Positions 1 to 5,859 of a stretch of 5,859 bases of DNA are shown one piece after another; position 1 is the first letter of the stretch, and each line of letters starts with the position of its first letter. The notes beneath the pieces were generated by a model. That model had not been told where the DNA came from. It was given only the letters and a program-made list of their open reading frames with translations, and ran no database searches. This DNA is from Methanobacteriaceae archaeon (GTDB lineage: Archaea > Methanobacteriota > Methanobacteria > Methanobacteriales > Methanobacteriaceae). Location of the stretch: positions 1 to 5,859 of the forward strand of contig WOYJ01000051.1 of assembly GCA_011620845.1 (NCBI GenBank), in the 5' to 3' direction. A program made the translations under genes and the position numbers.

Positions 1-3
1 ATA

Positions 4-11
4 TTTATATA
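4..11 (+). promoter_or_regulatory. Candidate TATA box of psmB
   Basis: TTTATATA is a good match to an archaeal TATA box. With the usual spacing of about 25 bases, transcription would start near base 33, giving a leader of about 50 bases before the ATG at 86. The surrounding DNA is uniformly AT-rich, so chance matches are easy. The upstream BRE would lie at or beyond the window edge and cannot be judged. Confidence 0.4.
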
Positions 12-74
12 ATATGAATTAAAGATTAAAATTTAGTAAAACTTTGAAACTATTTTTTATCTGTTGTTTTTTTC

Positions 75-80
75 GAGGTG
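75..80 (+). promoter_or_regulatory. Shine-Dalgarno site that fixes the psmB start
   Basis: GAGGTG lies five bases before the ATG at 86. In register this equals the GGTGAT-type motif placed about three bases upstream of purM and of the minus-strand membrane gene. It supports ATG 86 over the upstream in-frame ATG at 44. Confidence 0.75.
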
Positions 81-85
81 TATTT

Positions 86-709
86 ATGAACGATAAAGAC
101 CAATTGAAAGGCACAACTACCCTTGGTTTAACCTGTAAAGACGGAGTAGTTTTTGCAACTGAAAGAAGAGCAACCATGGGTAACCTTATAGCCCACAAAG
201 TGGCCGATAAGATATTCAGGATAGATGACCACATAGGGGCTACCATTGCCGGGTCTGTTTCACACGCGCAAACATTGATGAAATTCATAACTGCCGAATC
301 AGCCCTTTACAGGCTTAGAAACGACGAAGAAATTGGCGTGGAATCCCTGGCTACCTTAACTTCTAACATTTTACGCTCAGGACCACTGTACGTACAAACT
401 CTCCTGGGGGGAGTTGACACTAAAGGACCATCCATATTTTCCTTAGACCCTGCTGGAGGAGTGATCAAGGATATGATGATCTCCACTGGTTCCGGATCCA
501 TGGTAACCTACGGTGTCCTGGAAGATAGATACAGTGAAGACATTTACGTAGAAGAAGGAGTAGATTTAGCTATTAGGGGTATCAGGGCAGCCATGGAAAG
601 AGATGCCTTCTCAGGTAACGGTATCCGAGTAGCAACTATTACCAAAGATGAGGGTTTCGTGAAACTTTCAGAAGAAGATGTAGAAAGGAAAATTAAAGAA
701 ATAAACTAG
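86..709 (+). CDS. psmB: Archaeal 20S proteasome beta subunit precursor
   Basis: This is the catalytic beta subunit of the cytoplasmic 20S proteasome, an N-terminal threonine protease that forms the two inner heptameric rings; the alpha subunit is not in this window. The 207-residue precursor has a short propeptide ending at Gly9, followed by a Thr-Thr-Thr run. Autocleavage would expose Thr10 as the nucleophile. In mature numbering the expected active-site set is visible: Thr1, Glu17 in ATERRAT, Lys33 in VADKIF, Ser129 in the GSGS motif and the Asp of RDAFSG near 164. I chose the ATG at 86, not the in-frame ATG at 44, because GAGGTG at 75-80 is a Shine-Dalgarno match and because the longer form would add a cysteine- and phenylalanine-rich stretch unlike beta-subunit propeptides. 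Length and motifs are typical. The next gene encodes aCPSF1, a pairing I recall from related methanogens. Confidence 0.97.
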   Translation: MNDKDQLKGTTTLGLTCKDGVVFATERRATMGNLIAHKVADKIFRIDDHIGATIAGSVSHAQTLMKFITAESALYRLRNDEEIGVESLATLTSNILRSGPLYVQTLLGGVDTKGPSIFSLDPAGGVIKDMMISTGSGSMVTYGVLEDRYSEDIYVEEGVDLAIRGIRAAMERDAFSGNGIRVATITKDEGFVKLSEEDVERKIKEIN

Positions 710-727
710 ATTTTAAAACATTACCTA

Positions 728-751
728 TTTAATTTTTTAAATTATTATTTT
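728..751 (+). terminator. T-rich 3' end of psmB
   Basis: A T-rich stretch begins about 20 bases after the psmB stop and includes a T6 run at 733-738. Archaeal termination commonly occurs at such U-tracts without a strong hairpin, helped by aCPSF1/FttA, which is encoded by the next gene. I see no convincing GC-rich stem. This is inferred from composition and position. Confidence 0.4.
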
Positions 752-763
752 ACTGCTGAGTTT

Positions 764-776
764 GGAAAATTTAAAA
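764..776 (+). promoter_or_regulatory. Candidate BRE plus TATA box of the aCPSF1 gene
   Basis: GGAAAA (764-769) followed directly by TTTAAAA (770-776) resembles an archaeal BRE/TATA pair. The predicted transcription start is near 799, which gives a leader of about 18 bases before the ATG at 818. It follows the psmB T-rich 3' region, suggesting that aCPSF1 can be transcribed independently of psmB. Confidence 0.45.
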
Positions 777-817
777 CTTAGCTTAATTCAGATTTCTCAT
801 TTTTAAGATGTGATGGA

Positions 818-2718
<1,901 letters not shown>

Positions 2719-2722
<4 letters not shown>

Positions 2723-2755
2723 AATTTTTCGAAAAAAACTTTTATTTAATTTTTT
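2719..2755 (+). terminator. AU hairpin and T-tract at the aCPSF1 3' end
   Basis: Starting at the aCPSF1 stop codon, bases 2719-2729 can pair with 2734-2745 around a CGAA loop (2730-2733). The stem is almost all A-U, with one bulged C at 2739 and a terminal G-U pair. A T6 run follows at 2750-2755. The hairpin overlaps the stop codon and is weak because it lacks GC pairs, so termination may depend on the U-tracts and FttA rather than the stem. Pairing was worked out by eye without an energy calculation. Confidence 0.45.
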
Positions 2756-2901
2756 AACTATTTTTTTATTCAAATTTCTTTTTAATTCTTCTTTTCCTAA
2801 TTTATTATCTTCTTTTTGCTGATCTATTATCCTGTTTTTCCAGAGAGAATTTTTATTTCAGAACGTAATCGGCAAGTTTTATTAAGGTAGAATCCAATAG
2901 C

Positions 2902-2926
2902 CTATATTAGAGTAATCTTTTTAAAT
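2902..2926 (+). promoter_or_regulatory. Candidate purM promoter region
   Basis: Two TATA-like elements lie here: TATATTA at 2903-2909 and TTTTTAAAT at 2918-2926. With normal archaeal spacing they would start transcription near 2932 or 2949, leaving a leader of about 44 or 27 bases. A third AT-rich element at 2956-2962 is too close to the start codon to serve. The choice between the first two is not settled by sequence alone. Confidence 0.35.
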
Positions 2927-2966
2927 CCGAATTTTAATTACAACACCATACCCAATTTTATAAACC

Positions 2967-2972
2967 GGTGAT
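2967..2972 (+). promoter_or_regulatory. Ribosome binding site of purM
   Basis: GGTGAT lies three bases before the ATG at 2976. It is a strong complement to the conserved 3' end of archaeal 16S rRNA and fixes the start; the protein then begins with the family-typical YKESGVD segment. Confidence 0.8.
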
Positions 2973-2975
2973 TTA

Positions 2976-4001
2976 ATGACAACTTATAAAGAATCAGGGG
3001 TAGACATCAACTTAGAAGAAGTTACCATCTCTGCTTTAACCTCAAATCTTAAAGAAACCCTCAAGTTCAGGGATGTAATAACAGAATCCGGCCATTTCGC
3101 CGCCCTCCTCCGTCTGGGAGATAATGCCATTGCCATGAGCACCGATGGAGTGGGCAGTAAGATCTTAGTGGCGGAACTCCTGGATAAATACGATACCATA
3201 GGTATCGACTGTATAGCCATGGTGGTTAATGATATACTCTGCGTCGGAGCCGAACCCCTGGCCATGGTTGATTACCTGGCCGTGGAAAAACCCGAACCCG
3301 AAATAGCAGCCCAGATAGGTAAAGGCCTCGCCGATGGAGCTAAACAGGCCGAAATAGCTATGATAGGAGGGGAAACCGCTTCACTACCAGAGATCGTGAA
3401 CAACTTCGACCTGGCCGGAACCGGTGTTGGGGTAGTAAATATCGACGACATAGTCACCGGAGAGGATATCCAAGAAGGAGATGTTCTTATCGGGATTTCC
3501 TCCAGTGGAATTCACAGCAACGGTCTAAGCCTGGCCCGGAAGGTACTCTTCCAGGATGCCAGACTGAAGGTGGACGATGAATTACCCGGATTCCCCGAGA
3601 CAACGGTGGGTGAAGAACTGCTCAGACCAACCAAAATATACGTTAAACCGGTCATGGAACTTTTAAAGAGTGATATAAAAGTGCACGGCTTGGCCCATAT
3701 AACTGGAGGTGGGTTCCGCAACCTCAAAAGATTAAACGAAAGTGTGGGTTACCATATCGATAACCTGCCCCGGCCGAATCCAGTATTTGAGTCCATGTAC
3801 TCTGTAGGAGTGCCCCTGGAGGAGATGTACCGGGTGTTTAACATGGGCATCGGTATGGTGGTGATTGTTCCAGAAAAAGACAGCCATGCCGCATTGAAGA
3901 TTATAAAAAAACATGAAGAGGCCTATTTAATAGGAAAGGTTACCATTAAACCAGGAAAGGTAACTTTACTGAGTTTAGAAGATACTTTGATTGAGATTTA
4001 A
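2976..4001 (+). CDS. purM: Phosphoribosylformylglycinamidine cyclo-ligase (AIR synthetase)
   Basis: This cytoplasmic enzyme uses ATP to close the imidazole ring of FGAM, giving 5-aminoimidazole ribonucleotide, the fifth step of de novo purine synthesis. The 341-residue length is normal for PurM. Family motifs appear in order: KESGVDI at 5-11, TDGVGSK at 56-62, GIDCIAMVVND at 76-86, GAEPLAMVDY at 91-100, GGETASLP at 131-138, DLAGTGVG at 145-152, SSGIHSNG at 176-183, HITGGGF at 241-247 and NMGIGM at 289-294. The N-terminal half is the subunit-interface and ATP-binding part, and the C-terminal half is the second PurM/SelD-type domain. The YKESGVD start and GGETA motif argue for PurM rather than the relatives PurL, SelD, ThiL or HypE. 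No other purine gene is in the window. comC follows 54 bases later on the same strand, so partial co-transcription is possible. Confidence 0.94.
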   Translation: MTTYKESGVDINLEEVTISALTSNLKETLKFRDVITESGHFAALLRLGDNAIAMSTDGVGSKILVAELLDKYDTIGIDCIAMVVNDILCVGAEPLAMVDYLAVEKPEPEIAAQIGKGLADGAKQAEIAMIGGETASLPEIVNNFDLAGTGVGVVNIDDIVTGEDIQEGDVLIGISSSGIHSNGLSLARKVLFQDARLKVDDELPGFPETTVGEELLRPTKIYVKPVMELLKSDIKVHGLAHITGGGFRNLKRLNESVGYHIDNLPRPNPVFESMYSVGVPLEEMYRVFNMGIGMVVIVPEKDSHAALKIIKKHEEAYLIGKVTIKPGKVTLLSLEDTLIEI

Positions 4002-4022
4002 ACCAGGATATTAAAAAATTAA

Positions 4023-4030
4023 CTATATAA
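4023..4030 (+). promoter_or_regulatory. Candidate TATA box of comC
   Basis: CTATATAA lies in the short purM-comC gap, preceded by A-rich sequence that could act as BRE. Its centre is only about 29 bases before the ATG, so transcripts from it would begin near 4053 and be almost leaderless. Transcripts running through from purM would carry the weak GGGGAT at 4046-4051 as a ribosome site. Confidence 0.4.
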
Positions 4031-4055
4031 TTGAAACACTTTTTTGGGGATTTAA

Positions 4056-5081
4056 ATGAAGTTAACCATACAACAGGAAAGATCAATAATCACTGAAATA
4101 CTCACCAGGATGAATGTATCACTGGAAGACACGGAAATAATTGCTGACGTAACTTTAGACGCTGATCTAAAGGGATTTACATCCCACGGATTAGGTAGAT
4201 TTCCACAATACATAAAAGGCCTCCAATACGGGACCATAAAAACCGACACCGATATAGAGATAGAGAAAGAAACCACTTCAACCGCTCTTTTAAATGGTAA
4301 TCATAGATTTGGCCATGTAGTTGCCCACTACGCCATGGAATTAGCCATGGAAAAAGCCAGAGAAACTGGTATCGGAATGGTGGGTGTGCATGACTCCAAC
4401 CACTTTGGTGTGGCCGGATACTACTCGGATATGGCGATAATGCAGGACTTAATCGGTGCGGTATTTGCCAACACCGAACCTGCTGTGGCCCCTATAGGTG
4501 GAAAAGAACCCATAATAGGTACCAACCCCATTTCCGTTGGAATCCCTTCCAACAAGAATTATGTGTCCGTGGATATGGCCACCTCCGCCACAGCCCGAGG
4601 AAAACTCCTGGAAGCCATGCGAAAAGGAGAGAAAATACCAGATAACGTGGCACTGGACTCAGAGGGAAACCCAACCATTGACCCCCAGGCTGCGCTTAAA
4701 GGGTCAATCCTGCCTTTTGGAGCCCATAAAGGCTACGCACTGGCATTTATGATTGAAATCCTCGCCGGTCCCCTGGTCAGAGCTGCCTTTGGTAAAGCAG
4801 TTACTGGAACTGCCAATCCCAAGAAGATCTGTACCAAGGGTGACCTCTTTTTGGCCATCGACCCATCTACATTTGGGGATGTGGAGAATTTCAAGTGTGA
4901 AGTGGATGATTTCGTTATAGAAATTAAAGAATCAGGTAATGTCTTTATCCCTGGAGATATGGAAGTTATGAACATTAAAAAGGCCATGGAAAACGGACTT
5001 CCAGTGGACGATGCTCTTTACCAACAGATTAAAGATATTGCACGTGAATTATCACTTGATCTAGCTGAAATTGTTGAGTAA
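4056..5081 (+). CDS. comC: L-sulfolactate dehydrogenase (malate/lactate dehydrogenase type 2 family)
   Basis: The predicted reaction is NAD-dependent oxidation of (R)-3-sulfolactate to 3-sulfopyruvate, the third step of the phosphoenolpyruvate route to coenzyme M, after ComA and ComB and before the ComDE decarboxylase. The 341-residue protein belongs to the Ldh2/MDH2 oxidoreductase family, which is unrelated to classical Rossmann malate dehydrogenases. Visible motifs are SHGLGRFPQY at 43-52, DSNHFG at 113-118 with the likely catalytic His116, TNPISVGIP at 156-164, DMATSATARGK at 173-183 and the LPFGAHKGYALA block at 219-230. Length matches the characterised Methanocaldococcus enzyme. Family members can also act on L-malate, and M. 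thermautotrophicus is reported to have two malate dehydrogenases, so a dual role is possible. The ATG at 4056 has only a weak GGGGAT four bases upstream. No ComA, B, D or E gene is nearby. Confidence 0.9.
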   Translation: MKLTIQQERSIITEILTRMNVSLEDTEIIADVTLDADLKGFTSHGLGRFPQYIKGLQYGTIKTDTDIEIEKETTSTALLNGNHRFGHVVAHYAMELAMEKARETGIGMVGVHDSNHFGVAGYYSDMAIMQDLIGAVFANTEPAVAPIGGKEPIIGTNPISVGIPSNKNYVSVDMATSATARGKLLEAMRKGEKIPDNVALDSEGNPTIDPQAALKGSILPFGAHKGYALAFMIEILAGPLVRAAFGKAVTGTANPKKICTKGDLFLAIDPSTFGDVENFKCEVDDFVIEIKESGNVFIPGDMEVMNIKKAMENGLPVDDALYQQIKDIARELSLDLAEIVE

Positions 5082-5220
5082 ATAGGATGATCAGGTTTTT
5101 AACATGTGAAATGGATGACCAGACCTGTTAACAAGTGAAATGAGTATAAATGAATGGATGACCAGACCTGTTAACAAGTGAATAGGATAACCCGATTTAA
5201 CATGTTTAATGAGTATAAAA
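5082..5220. repeat. Cluster of four related ~29-base repeats with a repeated 12-base tail
   Basis: Four related units follow the comC stop directly: R1 5082-5110, R2 5111-5139, R3 5154-5182 and R4 5183-5208. R2 and R3 are identical over 30 bases (5110-5139 and 5153-5182). R1 and R4 are diverged and resemble each other more, sharing AATAGGAT and TTTAACATGT. A tail, AATGAGTATAAA, follows R2 (5139-5150) and R4 (5208-5219), so the layout reads R1-R2-tail, R3-R4-tail, with the tails 69 bases apart. Each unit centres on a near-palindrome: CCTGTTAACAAG in R2 and R3, AACATGTT in R4. There are no unique spacers, so it is not a CRISPR array. No coding role is apparent. It could be a regulator-binding cluster, a small satellite or a 3'-UTR element. 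Confidence 0.8.
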
Positions 5221-5227
5221 ATAAATT

Positions 5228-5244
5228 TCTTAATTTTTTTAAGA
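5228..5244. terminator. Possible bidirectional terminator between convergent genes
   Basis: TCTTAA (5228-5233) can pair with TTAAGA (5239-5244) around a T5 loop, giving a six-base-pair AU stem. On the plus strand it is followed by T5 at 5245-5249. On the minus strand the RNA continues into a U-rich stretch opposite 5217-5227. This position suits the 3' ends of both comC and the convergent membrane-protein gene. The stem is weak and its use is inferred. Confidence 0.45.
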
Positions 5245-5248
5245 TTTT

Positions 5249-5638
5249 TCACTGTATTATACCTGTCGCCAATAGAAATATACAACCCAACAGCACTATG
5301 ATCAGGTAGTTAAGAATTATTTTAAACCCAACACTTCTAAGATTATTGTCAGATTCTGGTATTGGTGAATTTTTAAAGGCGAAGTACAGGTAAACCATTG
5401 TGGAGAATCCAGAAATCATATAGGCGTAGTCGAATGCAATATCCAGAAGTATTATATTAGTTACAACAAATATTATGGTTCCTACCACGATTAACTTCAA
5501 TTCAATTTTAGATTTTGGATTAGTACTCAATATACTTGGTTTTTTACGGGTTTTCAAAGTATTTTTACAGTTATAGCAGATCTCAGCTGTTTTAGCGTTT
5601 TTAGTTTTGCATCGTGGACAGATAATTGTGGATACCAA
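5249..5638 (-). CDS. Small zinc-ribbon membrane protein, function unknown
   Basis: The 129-residue protein begins with a zinc-ribbon-like knuckle pair, CPRC at 7-10 and CYNC at 21-24, which could bind one zinc ion. A basic linker rich in Lys and Arg (about 25-46) follows, then three hydrophobic segments that look like membrane helices: about 47-66, 71-88 and 104-126. There is no signal peptide, and the basic linker suggests the ribbon faces the cytoplasm. Similar zinc-ribbon plus helices proteins are common in methanogen genomes and mostly unassigned; I do not recognise a specific family. The start is TTG at 5638-5636, chosen because AGGTGAT lies three bases upstream and the cysteine motif follows at once. 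Codons are more AT-rich than in the four core genes. The gene converges on comC and lies four bases after the stop of an upstream open frame. Confidence 0.82.
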   Translation of the reverse strand: MVSTIICPRCKTKNAKTAEICYNCKNTLKTRKKPSILSTNPKSKIELKLIVVGTIIFVVTNIILLDIAFDYAYMISGFSTMVYLYFAFKNSPIPESDNNLRSVGFKIILNYLIIVLLGCIFLLATGIIQ

Positions 5639-5641
5639 AAT

Positions 5642-5648
5642 ATCACCT
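5642..5648 (-). promoter_or_regulatory. Ribosome binding site supporting a TTG start
   Basis: On the minus strand AGGTGAT lies three bases before TTG at 5638-5636, the same spacing as the GGTGAT site of purM. It is the best ribosome site in the window and makes the unusual start codon credible. It also overlaps the TGA stop (5645-5643) of the upstream open frame, an arrangement that would allow translational coupling. Confidence 0.75.
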
Positions 5649-5810
5649 GTTATACTCCTGTATTTCTATTGCATGGTAATTTAGATCTTCAATGTCACTA
5701 ATAATTAGATCCTTATTGGGGGAATTACCAAATGTGGTTAGGATTCTTGGTTTTGTAATTGCTAAACTTCGTATTCCCCTTTCTATGAGGTTATACCAAA
5801 ACTTTGCTGA
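5643..5810 (-). pseudogene. Start-less open frame upstream of the membrane protein; possible gene remnant
   Basis: On the minus strand one frame stays open for 55 codons and ends at TGA 5645-5643. The translation has the balanced composition of real protein, with stretches such as LIERGIRSLAITKPR and DLIISDIEDLNYHAIEIQ. It has no ATG, GTG or TTG codon at all, and a TAA (5813-5811) precedes it. Two repairs are possible. Removing one T from the TTTT run at 5799-5802 would join it to the frame upstream that reads INVFTENLISK. Alternatively, the in-frame ATG at 5831-5829 would reach it if the TAA were read through or is a recent mutation. The stop abuts the ribosome site of the next gene, as in an operon. 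I do not recognise the family. A chance open frame, or a sequence error in the window, remains possible. Confidence 0.4.
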
Positions 5811-5841
5811 TTAAATTTTCGGTAAATACATTTATTTGAGA

Positions 5842-5849
5842 TTATATAA
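5842..5849 (-). promoter_or_regulatory. Candidate TATA box near the right edge
   Basis: TTATATAA inside the ten-base palindrome 5841-5850 could serve transcription leftward, starting near 5820 and covering the start-less frame and the membrane-protein gene. Because it is palindromic it could equally serve a gene to the right, beyond the window. No clear BRE decides the direction. Confidence 0.3.
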
Positions 5850-5859
5850 TGTTCGTAAT

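Larger units (their letters stand above)
2723..2975. other. 253-base T-rich intergenic region between aCPSF1 and purM
   Basis: I find no gene here. The first half is a series of plus-strand T-tracts: T6 at 2750-2755, T7 at 2761-2767, and T5 at 2779-2783, 2813-2817 and 2835-2839. An imperfect direct repeat links 2803-2819 and 2825-2841, with 14 of 17 positions the same. The second half is a plausible promoter and leader for purM. No stable RNA-like stem set or riboswitch is evident by eye. Confidence 0.5.

Noticed and set aside
44..85. Fourteen-residue N-terminal extension of psmB from the ATG at 44.
   Set aside because: The ATG at 86 has a well-placed GAGGTG, and the short propeptide ending in Gly before Thr is typical. 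The extension is an AT-rich Cys/Phe string.
2723..2975. Small RNA or riboswitch ahead of purM.
   Set aside because: Apart from the AU hairpin at the aCPSF1 stop I could not find a conserved-looking stem set; the region is explained by T-tracts and a promoter.
5140..5181. Thirteen-codon plus-strand mini-ORF (MSINEWMTRPVNK) inside the repeats.
   Set aside because: No ribosome site, and it straddles a repeat junction; open frames this short are expected by chance.
5082..5220. CRISPR array.
   Set aside because: Units abut or are separated by a repeated tail instead of unique spacers, only two of four copies are identical, and no cas gene is present.
5091..5285. Minus-strand open frame across the repeat cluster, whose product shows internal repeats.
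   Set aside because: It overlaps the end of the zinc-ribbon membrane gene, has no ribosome site, and its repetitive protein merely reflects the DNA repeats.

Overview
The window looks like a chromosomal segment of a methanogenic archaeon of the order Methanobacteriales, most likely a Methanobacterium-type species. The evidence is a coenzyme M biosynthesis dehydrogenase, an archaeal 20S proteasome beta subunit, an archaeal CPSF1-type ribonuclease, AT-rich intergenic DNA with archaeal TATA-like boxes, and Shine-Dalgarno motifs related to GGTGAT lying 3-4 bases before the starts. From memory, the first four genes have the order of MTH1202-MTH1205 of Methanothermobacter thermautotrophicus, so this part appears to be conserved core genome. 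I could not run an alignment.

Layout, left to right. Bases 1-85 hold a promoter and leader. psmB (86-709, +) is followed by a short T-rich gap containing the next promoter. aCPSF1/FttA (818-2722, +) is the KH-MBL-beta-CASP ribonuclease that acts in 3'-end formation and transcription termination. A 253-base gap then holds an AU hairpin, serial T-tracts and a candidate promoter. purM (2976-4001, +) encodes AIR synthetase of purine synthesis. A 54-base gap with a TATA box leads to comC (4056-5081, +), the sulfolactate dehydrogenase of coenzyme M synthesis. Bases 5082-5248 lie between convergent genes and contain a compact repeat cluster and a possible bidirectional terminator. The minus strand then carries a small zinc-ribbon, three-helix membrane protein with a TTG start (5249-5638). 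Immediately upstream of it is an open frame with coding character but no start codon (5643-5810), which may be a broken or frameshifted gene.

Functionally, psmB and aCPSF1 belong to the protein- and RNA-turnover neighbourhood known in archaea, while purM and comC are metabolic housekeeping genes. Each plus-strand gene has its own plausible promoter signal, so they need not form one operon. The right end is the accessory part: repeats, a lineage-specific-looking membrane protein and a possible gene remnant. I see no rRNA, tRNA, CRISPR array, insertion sequence or defence system, and no convincing new multi-gene system.
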